Origin: Platynereis dumerilii | Lineage: Eukaryota; Annelida; Polychaeta; Phyllodocida; Nereididae | Direction: 5' to 3' | Assembly (NCBI GenBank): GCA_026936325.1 | Contig: JAPTHN010000018.1 | Location: 9,815,658 to 9,879,657 of the forward strand | DNA: 64,000 bases | Shown here: piece after piece, positions 44,335 through 56,253 of the stretch | How positions within the stretch are numbered: position 1 is the stretch's first letter | Layout: every line of letters begins with the position of its first letter | Notes under the pieces: model-generated | What the model was told of the DNA's origin: nothing | The model's input: the letters and a program-made list of their open reading frames with translations, nothing else | Database searches by the model: none | Position numbers and translations under genes: made by a program

Positions 44335-44337
<3 letters not shown>
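41317..44337 (+). repeat. Array units, right-hand type
   Basis: No gene seen. Blocks: 'cctgacaaatctaattgc' near 41350, 'gagtaacttgacattggcg' near 41955, a SINE head and (TATC)n at 42090-42284, 'gtagtggactaatgagaac' near 42382, 'gtgttctggttttcttc' near 42884, 'cctgacaaatctgattgc' near 42982, 'attggattttcattg' near 43149, and 'catcaaataaagt' near 43413. Then a second 'cattttatgcacttag' anchor near 44170. Spacing of this anchor from 41.95 kb is 2.2 kb. Confidence 0.65.
42090..42284 (+). repeat. SINE head with (TATC)n tail
   Basis: 'agctgtgtggttcagtaatt' lines up with the box A side of the SINE copies at 14463 and 18785 ('agctgggtggttgag'), and 'gactttgcttgcccatgggt' with the box B side, followed directly by about 95 bp of (TATC)n. 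The same head-plus-tail structure recurs at 44270-44520 and 51618-51759. This explains the microsatellites here as SINE tails. Confidence 0.5.
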
Positions 44338-44368
<31 letters not shown>

Positions 44369-44426
44369 AGGCGTATCTATCTATTAACTATCTATCTATC
44401 TCTCTATCTGTCGATCTATCTATCTT

Positions 44427-44520
<94 letters not shown>
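44338..44520 (+). repeat. (TATC)n microsatellite, left part of a tract split by a TIR element
   Basis: About 180 bp of TATC repeats preceded by the same SINE-like head seen at 42090 ('agctgaacggtacagtagtt'). The tract resumes at 46909-46950 after a TIR element, and the sequence beyond it ('agtaagatcaactctcc') matches the flank of the tract at 42290 and 53740. So the two tracts were one. Confidence 0.85.
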
Positions 44521-46908
44521 AACACATTCTCCACATATAATGAAATACGTTCTTTATGGACTTTTGTCACCTGGAAATGAAGGTTGTATTTAATTCTGAA
44601 GGAACATGTACAAGATAAAGATTGTCATTCATTCTCCGATATAGATATGCCTATAGTATGGGTAAGTACCTAAAATGAACCTGCTCTCTGCTGAATTGGC
44701 CTCTTTGACTCTTATTTTCCCTAAATAAAACCTGCAATCATGTAAAATTGAACTTCTAATGAGATGCTGGGACTTACATGTATACTGATTGAAGCTACAG
44801 ATTTATGTCGAATTTAACATAATCAAATTAACATTTAATTGTATTCTGGGATGTTATTTCTACCAGTCCAAAAAAATTTTATGACTTGGTTATTATAGCT
44901 ATTGAAATAACAGAACCTTTTTCCGTTTTAGAATTGTAGGCAATTTAATAATATTAAATCTGCTCTTCCCTTTGTTCCCTTGCTCCCTTGCTCCCTTCCT
45001 CCCTTATCTCCTCCATGCTCTCCTCCATGCTCTCCTCTTTCCTTCTCCCCCTTCCTTCTCCTCTTTCCTTCTCCCCCTTCCTTCTCCTCTTTCCTTCTCC
45101 CCCTTCCTTCTCCTCTTTCCTTCTCCTCCTTCCTTCTCCTCTTTCCTTCTCCTCCTTAAAACCTACAGTATTGCTGCAAGACTTTCAGAAAGGGCCTCTA
45201 TTTGAGGAGGCCTCTATTCGAGAGGGGCCTATATTTGGATGTGCCTGTATTGTTTATTGTACAAGAAATGATGAACTATTGTGCACAGTAAAAGCATGGT
45301 AACTTCTTAGTTAGGCCTGCTGATCTGGATCCAGTTAGTTTTATAATTTCAGGAAAACCATTGATTGCATGTTTTTTTAATAAAACACTAGGGGGGGGGT
45401 TTGTGGGTTAATTATGACATTAAGATAATTTATTTATGTTCATGAAGAAATAGTGACTATCTAAGGCATGGAGTATATAATTTAGTTGATTTGGTGGTTA
45501 TAGCATGTTAAACATGACTAAAAGCTATCACACATTATAAGACAAGACTTTTGAATAGGCAGACCTAATCAACTGCTAATAGGTTTAATTGAGGTAATGT
45601 ACATTGTACAAAATTGTAAAATCAACATTATATTGTGGTTCATATATGGCTGTTTTAAAAAATGAAGTAGAACCAAATTTGGTGAATTATTTATTGCAAA
45701 TTTGAGATGGTCTGACTTTTGATAATTAAAATATGGCAAAATTAATTGTTCAAAATTGTAGGAGTAATACAGTCTGTTAATATTGAATATACCTTACAAA
45801 CATGTAAATAGGTCAGCTATACTTATCTAATAACTGCTATTATACATGTATTACAATGGAAGGGTTGCAAGAAGTGATAAGACACTGCCCCTATGATATT
45901 CTGACAATGACCTGAGCAATGATGCATTCAATGGGTTACATAATCAGTGAAGGGGTAATGGAAACACTATAATAATACAACTATTTTATCAAGTTTTTTT
46001 AAAATACACTATGTTAAACAATATATTACTGATAGCCTGATAGGCCTGTGTTATTTTTAGAAGTCATGATATTTTTTTTTAATGTCATAATGAAAAAATG
46101 TTTAAGATTAACAACATTTATGGATAAAGTTGACCCCTCCCCTCCCCCAACCAACAGCCATGGAATATTAAAGCAGCAAAAGGGGGGGTCATTAAATTTA
46201 ATAACCCCCCCCCCAAAGTGGCGGATCCAGTGGGCACCCCCCCCCCCCCCCGACCACTGGCTGGATCCATAACTGTCTCCCTTCAAAAGTATGGCATTAT
46301 TTCTATTTTACAAAAAAATTTTAAAAAAACATTACCAATGATTTATTTACTGCCATCTGCCTCCCCCCCCCCAACAAAATTATTGGATCCACCTCCAAGG
46401 ATTGACTATATTTCAACAAACCTACAAAAATTTTGGAAATTTGGGCTATAGGATTCAATATTGATATTACTGAAAAATAAACCCCATATGCAATCTTTTT
46501 TACAAAAAGAAGGTAGTATAGGTCGTTCATTTATTCAAGAATAAACTAATTCCTAAGAAGAGTGATATTCATTCCGGCTACTGGTCTGGAGTAATTACAG
46601 TTTGAATGAATATGAAGATTGTCCTTTATTTTCGCCTATAGGTTAAATAATGAAATACAGTATTTAATTTGCTTTTGCAATGAATACCATCCTTCAATTT
46701 CATTTTGATTATGAGAGAATGAAGATCAGCTTTTATTTTATAGAAATCTAAAGAAATGAAAGCTGGTGTTCATTCTCAACAGTTCTATGATCTATACATG
46801 AGAATGAAGGACGTCCTTTTTGTTCCTTCAGAATGAACACCGGTCTTTATATTTAGGTGCAAAAAGTCCATGAAGTACGTATTTCATTCTGGGGTGGAGA
46901 ATGGGCTG
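44521..46908. mobile_element. TIR element inserted in a (TATC)n tract
   Basis: Ends are inverted: 'cattctccac' then 'gaaatacgttctttatggac' on the left; on the right the complement reads CATTCTCCACCCCAGAATG then 'gaaatacgtacttcatggac'. Similarity continues for about 100 bp with repeated ATTCATTCT/AGAATGAA motifs toward the right end, likely transposase-binding repeats. No transposase is seen. The target duplication cannot be resolved within the tetranucleotide repeat. It contains a polypyrimidine tract (44962-45157) and C-rich runs near 46130-46380 with hAT-like 'gtggcggatccag'. Confidence 0.7.
44962..45157 (+). repeat. Polypyrimidine tract
   Basis: Nearly 200 bp of C and T with a loose CTCCTTCCTTCTCCTCTTTC-type period, interrupted only by a few A/G. 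Perfectly suited to triplex (H-DNA) structure. It lies inside the TIR element. Confidence 0.9.
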
Positions 46909-46944
<36 letters not shown>

Positions 46945-46950
46945 ATATCT
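46909..46950 (+). repeat. (TATC)n microsatellite, right part of the split tract
   Basis: Continuation of the tract at 44338-44520 beyond the TIR element, ending in 'ctatatatctattaacag'. Confidence 0.85.
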
Positions 46951-49900
46951 ATTAACAGTAAGATCAACTCTCCATCCCAAGAAGATGATAGAACAGGATG
47001 TGTACCGAGAAGGTTTCGACACAGCAATTACCAAGAGCTCTAAAAAGTTTGCAAGCCAGTAGTGGACTAATGAGAACTCACACTTTCAAGCGGAAGTGGC
47101 AGACTAATAGAGATGGACAGAAAGGTAGTCACAGGTCTGCGTGATGGAGAAGACACCAGTTTGCTGCCTTTGCAGGAATGGCAGTGTAGGTAAACAGTTC
47201 AGAAGAGGGGATGGTAATTTTTATATGTATTTTGAGAAGAAAATGTTACATTGATTTGCAAAAAAAGTCTGTAAATGATTTAAGCAATGTCATCTTGATG
47301 TGGCGAATAGTATAATATATTTGTACCATTGCCTGTTTCTGTTTCGAGATCTTTTTCTTGGGGAAAAGTAGCCCCTGAAGTGAAACTTAATGCTTTCAGT
47401 TTGTGTAATTTAGGGGATTGAATAAGACTAACTGAATTGCAGAACCCAGGACTCCAGAGTCACATTCTACTGTGGATTCCTTTTTTTACTGGTTTGTTTG
47501 GAATCCGGTTAAACCATTATTGCCTTTGTGTTCTGGTTTTCTTCATTGACGGCTTGTTTGCGGTTCTTAACTGCCTCCATGTTGTTATTGAAACATTCTG
47601 TTGAAATTAAATTATGCCTGACAAATCTGATTGCTGTTTCTCTTGCCCTCAAGTTATGGAACAGCTGTATACATGGCATGACAGTTCAGCTTCAACAGCT
47701 TGACAGATTGTATTAGCTTTAGCTTTAGCACCAGGCTTGACAGAATCATGCTGGGAAATCAGGCTATTGGATATTCAGTGTTACGAGGTCTTGTTGCCTC
47801 AGTTCTAGAGCAACAAGATTTGTCACCTTCAAAAGGACATGTCTTCTGAGTTTTTAGAGCTCACTCTCCAGTTTCATAACCTGATGCAAGCAGTTTCCTT
47901 ATTGCTCCAAATATTCTTAGAGCATTACTTCCTATTGCCATCCTCCAGGCCATCCTGGACCAACTATGAACATGATGCCATTTTAAGACTTGCCATTTTT
48001 CTGACTTCAAGATAATTCTGAATGTTGTTATAAAACAATTTCATAACTTGTCAAGTTAATGATTAGAGTGTTATTATCAAGTTTTTATAGTTATTGCATC
48101 AATCTGTAGTGAGTGTGTATGTCTTTGCCTGCATGGGTTTTGCACCCATCAAATAAAGTCACTTTTTGAATGTTAATATTTTGGAATTCATAAAAGCACA
48201 TTCATCTTTCTTTCTTTTCAAGAATTTGTCTTGACAAAGCCTTAGAAGATGGTAAGATTAAATTGTGCATAGTAACATTAAATCGCTAAATGAGTGAAAT
48301 GAGTGGAATTGACATGGAATGACCCTTTGGCCCTATTGTTCTTAACTTTTTCAATGACATGTTATTTTTTGTTCTTAATTGTCTTCATTGTTAAGCAAAA
48401 TTTTATTTATCTGGTCAGTCGCAGACATGGCTAGACAGTATATCTTGACAGCTAGTAGTGAGTTAGGGTAGGACTGCATGGTGTTGTGAGAAAGGCATCT
48501 GATGATTGTGTTAGGCACTAGGCATGGAGGGGAATCAGGGTATTGGATTTTCATTGTTGTAAGGTCTTGTCGCCTCAGCCACGGAGCAATAAGATTTGTC
48601 TCCTTCAAAAGAAGGCTTCTTCCGAGTTCATTAAAGCTGTGATCTTTCTCTGCTTTCATAACCCCACACAAGCAGCTTCCCTAATTACTCCTAATACCCT
48701 TAGGGCAGTACTTCCTATTGCCATTCCTATTGGCAAGAATACAAGGTGGCTCTTTAAGACATGTTCATTTGTCTCCTTCAATTCAATTAGGTGTTCATAT
48801 TAGCCTTTTAAAACGCCTGATTTGTACTGTATGCCCGTGGCCATCAAAAAGGCTTAGTTTTTAACATTACCTTTATGGCTTTTTCTTTCATACTGGCAAA
48901 CCATACTATGATACTTGCCATTGTGTTCCGGTTTTCATTACTGACAGGCTGTGTGTGGTTCTTAACTTTTTAAATTGCTTTTTATAGCTATTAAGACATT
49001 TCGCAAAAATGCCTTGTTGAAAATGAATTATTACGTGACAAATCTGATTGGTGTTTCTCTTGGGCTTAATTTGTCAGGACGGTTGTAGACATAGCTTGGC
49101 AGTTCAGCTTGACAGCTTGTGGTGCGAGGCATGCAAAGACCATCTATTGGAACTGGGGGATTTCAAGAGCAATTCAGGCAGGAGGATTGGTAGAACTGTG
49201 GAGGGAAATCACGCTATTGGGTTTTCATTGTTGTGAGCTCTGGTCGCCTTAGCCTGAGAGCAACCAGATTTGCTTCCTTTAAAAGAACGCTTCCTTTTAG
49301 TCAATTAAAACTGTGCTCCCTTGTCTCCTGCGTAACAAGCAGCTGTCCTAATTGCTGTTGGAACCCTATTTCATTTTGCTATCACATTGGTAATCCCAAG
49401 CCACTTGTGAAAATGTGATATGTTATGCCTATTTAAGATGTGTCGTTTTTCCCTTGATATCATCCAACAATATTGTTGTTGTTGTTGTTGTTGTCTTCTG
49501 GACCCTATTTCGTGGTCTGAATGGTCACTCTGGAATTTGATGAATGTTCACACATGAAATAAATTTTTGAATGTCACACATCCAACAATATTTGTAATTT
49601 TTCGCCCATTCAAAGTAACCCTCATGATTGATCCGTTATAACTTATTTATTATGACAACCATGTAATTATTTTTATAATAGTAAAGGAGGCTTTTGTATT
49701 TATGGGTCTCCAGATGAATATACTTTTACACTTTGGCTCAATGAGCTCCTGGGATTTTAGCTGTTCCAGTATGCAAAAGCATTGCCAACAAAGAATCGTA
49801 CTATCTTCTGATCAAACAAAAATGCCCCCTATCTCTCAAGAGAGATTTATTGAAAGCGTCTTGTAGACTGGTGCCAAAATACAAAACAGATTCATAAGAA

Positions 49901-51617
49901 GTACTGAAAATGAAGAGGAAAGCTTAAATATTATACTTTCTGCAGAAGAAATCTGAAATAAACAAAATTGCAATCCTAATACAATAACAGTAATGAATTC
50001 AAGACGCGTCATTCAATCTCCATAATATCCATCATTACAATTTACTTCATATGTTACCTGGACAACACCACATCAACATTGACAAATAATCAAATTATTG
50101 ACATGATGCAAGGATTGACGCAGTCACATGCCTGGCAAAAAGTGCCAGTGCACAGATGAGTTTGCCTGCGGCAATGTTTTCATTATGGACAAGAAGGCCT
50201 GAAGTTGTTCAATCGTCATAATCCAGATATCAAATATCTTGCAGCTACATTCCTGGAGCCCAAATCACTAACATTGATTGAGCATGGCAAAGCTTTGATT
50301 GATTGAAACAATGTTATTGCCACGTTGTCAATTGTACAAATTTGTAGCTTTATGACATTGTGTGTCATAATTTTCAACAGAATGGTAGATCAAGACAGAA
50401 CCAAAATGACTCTACTTTGTCAAAAAGCTTCTGGTAATTGGGAAAATTGAAAAGAGGAATTAATAACAAAACCCAAGACTCCAAAGTCACAAAGCTATTA
50501 CTTTACAATGAATTGCCTTTTTACACTTTTACTTGCGATTTGGTACCATTAAATGTTCTGCCTTAGTGTTCCGCAGTTATCTTGAAAATCTTAACACACA
50601 ATGTATTGTATTTAAACAGTGGCAGTTTTAGGATGCCTTTATGTAACTTAACTGTTTCTGCCATGGTAATTGGGAAAATTGAATAAGACAAACTGAATAA
50701 TAGCATCCAAGACTCCAAAGTCCTAAAGATATTAATTTACATTGAATTGCCATTTTATGTTTTCTTTGCAATTTGGCAAGCCATTTCTGCCTTTGTGTTC
50801 TGGTTTTTGTAATTGACAGGTTATTTGTGGTTCTTAACTGTGTTATATTGTTATTGAAACATTCTGCAAAAAGCGTCTTTTAAATTGCATTAAGTCCTAA
50901 CAAATCTGATTGTATTTCTCTTGTGCTTGATTTATAAGGACGGTGGTAGAAATGGCTTGACAATTCAGCTTGACAGCTGATGTTAGGTGCAGAAAAACAT
51001 TATGCAGTGAGCAAAGTATTTGAAAACTACATCAGGCATTACGTTAAGCCAAATCAAAAAGAGGTTACTTTATCTTGGTGAGGTCATCCGGTAACACTAA
51101 AAAAAATAAAAAAGAGTGTCTCTCATGCAAATCACAATTGTTTCCTGACCAGTTCAGACTAAGACCATTATGATAAAGCTATCTGAATGATATACATGCT
51201 ACATGACACTAATGATGCTTATTTATCTATCATGGCTCTTCAAATTACTGCATCATAAAATATGAGTTGCTATTACCGCATTGATAGCTCATGAAAAATA
51301 TGGAGAAAAACCTACCATGAGGGTAACTGGATATCCCATATCATATCATTTAAATAGCATCAATCAAACATCCATAGTTTCCGTATTGTCCATCAAGTAC
51401 ATAATGTTGTAACCGCTTATCTGTAACATGATCCATCCACCTTTAGCTGCCCTTCTGGGTCGACTCTCAGTAATCCTGGGTTAGTAACTTGACATTGGCG
51501 AGTGTCATTTTATGCACTTAGTGTAATATGCTGTGACCAGATGCTCCATTATCTGGCAAGGGTGAATCAATGTTAGTTGCTGGGCTTCTAACTACACATT
51601 ACAATACATTTTCCAAG
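46951..51617 (+). repeat. Array units, right-hand type
   Basis: No gene seen. 'gtagtggactaatgagaac' near 47061; 'gtgttctggttttcttc' near 47528; 'cctgacaaatctgattgc' near 47617; 'catcaaataaagtcac' near 48148; 'attggattttcattgttg' near 48542 with an open frame of about 86 codons; a second set near 48930, 49040 and 49219; a (TTG)n run at 49472-49495; a third set near 50790 and 50898; 'gagtaacttgac'-type anchor near 51483. The 50860 stretch is the empty site for LINE-D. Confidence 0.65.
48543..48803 (+). other. Short open frame repeated in several array units (doubtful)
   Basis: 86 codons reading DFHCCKVLSPQP...KASSEFIKAV...LITPNTLRAVL. Similar readings occur at 56899-57156, 58846-59058 and 63033-63365, but the reading frame relative to start and end varies and the copies near 39460, 43150 and 49220 carry stops or shifted frames. 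No known protein family is recognised. Most likely a chance open frame in a repeat block, but listed since four units keep it. Confidence 0.2.
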
Positions 51618-51759
51618 CAGCTGAATAGTACAGTAGTTACAGTCCAATTAATGCCTGAAAATGGATTCCCTGCTCTTGCTGAACGACTTAGCCTACTGGT
51701 TGGATATTCAAAAACATTTTTATCTATCTATCTACCTATCTATCTATCTATCTATCTAT
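51618..51759 (+). repeat. SINE head with (TATC)n tail
   Basis: 'agctgaatagtacagtagtt' corresponds to the heads at 42090 and 44280, followed by the (TATC)n tract 51720-51759. Confidence 0.5.
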
Positions 51760-52033
51760 TCACATAATTTCATGTCTTTGCCTGCATGGGTTCGAACCAA
51801 GGGTGGGGAACCCAAAATTTTCAGTGTACCTTTATGAGCAAAATCCCAGCTGGATGTCGTTCGGATGAGACGTTAAATTGGCGGCCCCTTGTATCAGTGT
51901 CTGTGCTGGGCAAGTAAAAGATCCCTCACATGGAGTAAATGTGTAACATGTTGAGGACTCCCGCTCTCTCTTCCATCTCATCAATCAACCCTCGTGAGTG
52001 CCCAGAACTGGGCTTAGAGGGCTGCACTTACCA

Positions 52034-52085
<52 letters not shown>

Positions 52086-52103
52086 GATCAGTCTATCTAT
52101 CTA
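51760..52103 (+). mobile_element. tRNA-derived SINE with (ATCT)n tail (best preserved copy)
   Basis: A good pol III box B 'gggttcgaacc' at 51789-51799, a body with 'ggatgtcgttcggatgagac' and 'gtaaaagatccc', a stem GCCCA-GAAC-TGGGC just before 'gagggctgcacttaccat', and a (ATCT)n tail to 52101. The box A side is missing or replaced. The short stem near the end resembles the LINE-A 3' stem in size, as expected if the SINE borrows a LINE's machinery, but the match is weak. The tail was later the insertion site of the pogo-like element. Confidence 0.65.
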
Positions 52104-53717
52104 CAGTACAACCCAATAAATTTTCCGAGCTGATGCTGCTCACACTTGCACTCACTTATACTCTCTGGCACATCCACTACTTTGCCCTCACTTGCCTGCC
52201 CTTGCCCACCTGAGCAAACAAACCCCTTTACCACTGCCTGGTGTCCCCATCTATTGCAATATGCTTCAACTACCTGAATTGTTGTTACTGTGATAGCAAT
52301 TGTTGTTACTGTGATAGCAATTTGGTCAATTGCAATTCACATAATTTCATATCGCCCATTATATTTTGAAATAACATATAACTTGATAATTATTGTATCT
52401 TTTAGAAGTAGGCTACTACTGGCATAGGTGAGAGCTAATCACACATTTATTGCAGTTTTTGTGAATATGAAATTGTTTATTTGCAGATTCCAATTTGTAT
52501 ACATTTCATTTGTAGTTTATTTGAATACATAATGCATGTACATACACCTTTTTCATGATATTTAGCACAGCTTTACAAAGAATTTTTGGAATATTTGATT
52601 AATACTTCAAACATTTTTGTCAGGCCGATTTATGGTGAGATAAAAAAAAAGTGCAACTTCACCAATCAACTTTAAGTACTTCGGGAGCAGTTTTCACATG
52701 GAAAGAATTATTGTACACGGCCGAAACTGACATCAAATTGTAGGAAATTAAATTTCCGAAACAGTGACTTATATTAATGCCGCTACAACATGCGTTTCCC
52801 GCGAATGTTTCATGGACGTACGTGTAGTAATTAATGAATGAACATATTGGGTACTGAGCTGAGTTGCCTCTGCTGATCTAAATTGTATGCTTTTATATCA
52901 GCAGCATGTAAGATTAAGTCTTTTATTTTTGCTAGCCATATTGGTTGAGGAGTTATTTCCCTTCAAGGACCCAACAATACCTCTTTTTTAACTGTCAATG
53001 ACCAATATACATTTAATTAATGGATATTAAAAGATATTGCAAATAGTGAAAATTGTTAAAAACAACCTGATATTCAGTAAATTTCACTTATCAATAGATA
53101 CTGTAAAAAATATGCACAGCTAAAATTTTCAAGGGGATTTTGGTGAGCACTGGACCATCTAAGTGTGAATGCAATTAATTCATTGTCTTGCAACAATAGA
53201 AATGGGTTATTTACCTGAATTGCTCTAATTTTTAAACTTAGTAAAATAATACTTTTGGAATTATGAAAGATCAAATAATTTTTATTCTTAAAACACAAAT
53301 GACTTATTATAACTTATAAACACAGATACAGTCTGACTAGATGATCTATGCATGCAGTAAATATGCCACTGCCGTTGTTTGATTAACTAATAAAGAATAT
53401 GTAAGCTGTGTGATAATATAATTAGATCCTTTTCTGAAATTATTATGTTAATTTTATTAAATTTACCTTAGTGGTGGTGTTATTGTTCCAACATATGTGC
53501 CAAACACTGAACTTGTCTATATTTATGCAACCAAATTACAATCAACAGCTTTCATGCTGTTTTGTTTAATTAGCACCAGAGGACAGGAGTGTAGGGGTTT
53601 CCCCAGTAGGGCATGCAAGTGAGTGCATCTGAGTGTCCTAGCACAGAAGTGAGTGGTTGGATGTGAGGGCATCTTCCTGAGGGCATGGGAATTCGGAAAA
53701 TTTATTGGGTTGTACTG
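52104..53717. mobile_element. pogo-like non-autonomous element
   Basis: Ends CAGTACAACCCAATAAATTT inverted on both sides, flanked by TA (52102-52103 and 53718-53719) within a (TATC)n tract. CAGTA-CAACCC ends at TA are typical of pogo/Tigger relatives. 1614 bp with no transposase ORF. Shares its end sequence with the 392-bp MITE at 24708-25099. Includes a small direct repeat 'tgttgttactgtgatagcaa' twice near 52279-52321. Confidence 0.82.
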
Positions 53718-54270
53718 TATCTATCTATCTATCTATCAATAGTAAGGTCAACTCTCTGTCATGAAACACAAGAAGATGACAGCACAAGATTTGTACTGAG
53801 AAGGTTTCGACACAGTAATTACCAAGATCGAGCTCTAACAAGTTTGAGAGCTAGAAGTGGACTAATGAGAACTCACACTTTCAAGCGGAAGTGGCAGACT
53901 AATAGAGATGGACAGAAAAGTAGTCACAGGTCTGGGTGATGGAGAAGAGATCAGTTTGCTGCTTGTAGCAGTACAGTGGACTAGGCAGTGTAACTGAAAA
54001 GTCCACAAGAGGGGATGGTAATTTTGATATGTAGTTAGACCTGAGATACTTCCGACAGTCATCAACATTGACTTAACACAAAAGCTTTGGGAAGACCTTG
54101 TTCTGCGAGACAGGCTTGACAGAATCATGCTAGGAAATCAGGCTATTGGATTTTCATTGTTGTGGGGTGTTGTCGCTTCATCCCTAGAGCAACAAGATTT
54201 GTCACCTTCAAAAGAAGGCTTCTTCTGCGTTTATCTGCACTACCTCTCCAGTTTTATAAACTGACAGAAG
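53718..54270 (+). repeat. Array unit, right-hand type
   Basis: No gene seen. Begins with the rest of a (TATC)n tract, then 'aggtcaactctctgtcatg', 'gtggactaatgagaactcac' near 53857 and 'attggattttcattgttg' near 54145. Closely similar to 42290-42450 and 46960-47160. Confidence 0.65.
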
Positions 54271-56247
54271 GCTTGTAGCACACTATTGTGTACACATTTT
54301 GGCCACTGATGTTGAAAAATGAAAGTCATAGCATACTTAACTACTTCTTATATTTTGATAGCTAATATATTAGGGAAACTAAATCCAAAAGGATTGAGCT
54401 TAATGAGCTTTCTTTGTTCCATAATATGGGGTGAATCGGTACACTGGGGTGAATCGTAACAGAACAGGAATATGGTTAATTTCTTCAAAAAAATAACTCG
54501 TTCCACTTAACCCAGGAAGTTAATTTTTGGAACACTTAAAATACACATACTGGAGTATATTTTTATGGGGTTTTACATGTCTAACTGCAGGCAGTGAGGA
54601 GCCGCACCTTAAGCTTTGCCTTGCCATAATTGAATTTTCAACAACTGGTCAAAACACTTGTATCACAAAAAGTATTAGTATCAGAGCCACCAAACCAGCA
54701 GAAAACGTCCTTGATATAGAGTTGACCAACTTTGGAGAAAATGGTAACCATAATAATAATAGCATTGATTATACTCAACAAAAACCAAGCCAAAGTCAAT
54801 TTCAGTGTCATTTTCGGATGAAAAATAAATTATTAATAGCAGCACAAAAAACCATATTTGGGGTCAAGTAACATGAAATGAATAATGACCTTGGTAAAAA
54901 CATAGTGGAAAATCAATTTAACCTTTTAAGATAGGTAAATAATCATCGAGCACTTCATTATTGTGCTAATCATGCATTCCCTGAAACTAACAAGAAATCA
55001 TGTGATATAATATAGAGATGAAGGTATCAAAATAAGGAAATTCTGTTCAAAAACCGGTTGGAAGTAGTTTTAGGGAACCAGAACATTAGACATAGTATTT
55101 GATTTTGGATGTTGGGTCTTGGGTACTGACCCAGGTTAATAGCAGATTTTAGACACTCCCCAAAATAGACCTACTAATTTTCATTTGAACATAAATTCGT
55201 GGTCCATTGAAGAAAAAAATTGAAATTGGCATGACTGATATTGGATTTAATCCACAATTGGCTATATATGGAATTATCAACAGAAAAATACGGATTTTGA
55301 TAACTTTCTCTTATTTATCATATTTTTGAAAATATGCTAATTTTGTGCATAATTTAGTTCAAATTTTTCTCAAAATATTTTTTTTATGTTTTAAATATAT
55401 TTTCAAATGATTATTCACAAGTATACATGCAATTGGCATGACCATGGTGATGTAGCAGCTGGATGTGTCGGTTTCTGAAAACGCGACGTACTTGTGAACG
55501 CACTAAAATTAGCTCTAACAAGTTCAATATAATGGTTAGAGACTTAATATTTCGTCCTGTATTGCAGTTTGATACACTTAATATCTGTAAAAAATTGTCA
55601 ATCATATCTCTAATAACTTGACACCTAAACCTTCAAGTTTGTAAAACGCGACGTACTTGTGAACATTTGCTTAGGCAATGCAAAAGTATCCTAAATGTGC
55701 TCTTATAATGGTCTCAGGAATTGAAGAAGTGTTGGTCTGGAAGAGGGATACTATGGGGCTTCCACACAGCCATCAGCAATAGCCCAGATATATAGCATAT
55801 ATATTCCAGAAGAGATCAAAAGTGCATGTTAGAAAATTAATAGTTTTCAAACTATTTGACGTCTTCATGTAAAAAATTATCTTGGTCAACCCAAACACCG
55901 AAAAAAACATTAATGTTTAGCTAAATGTGAACTGTGTATCTCAGTCTGTGATACTCAACCAATTATTTCATTTTCAAAATTGTTAAAATATCAAAAGAAT
56001 CACTCTTTATATGCAGTACTGTTTCTAAATGAGCTATAAACAAGGCAAAAAATGTGTTTTTTGAGTCGAATTTTGATTTATGGTGATTGACAAGTTCAAC
56101 CGACACATAGCAAACCATATATTTCTGGAAACTACACATTCTTCTCTAGTTAGTCAGATACATGCCATGACCAAATGACATATCATGTCGAAATAATAAG
56201 CTTTTCTGTCTGAAAAAAGCCACTGTACACAATACCATGCTACAAGC
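54271..56247. mobile_element. 2-kb TIR element, superfamily unknown
   Basis: Ends GCTTGTAGCACACTATTGTG (left) and, inverted, GCTTGTAGCATGGTATTGTG (right). Flanked by CAGAAG (54265-54270) and CACAAG (56248-56253), a likely 6-bp duplication with one change; the empty site 'acacaagcag' is seen in sister units near 48668 and 57040. AT-rich interior. A 114-codon open frame (54527-54871) has no recognised homology. The 20-mer AACGCGACGTACTTGTGAAC occurs twice (55479-55498 and 55638-55657), and GGGTGAATCG twice near 54430-54455. Confidence 0.65.
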
Positions 56248-56253
56248 CACAAG

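Noticed and set aside
44234-44593. Open frames made of Ile-Tyr-Leu-Ser repeats (also near 25727, 42095, 51939)
   Set aside because: They are translations of the (TATC)n microsatellites.
54527-54871. 114-codon open frame as a transposase or host exon
   Set aside because: No recognisable domain, catalytic triad or splice context; AT-rich filler of a TIR element.
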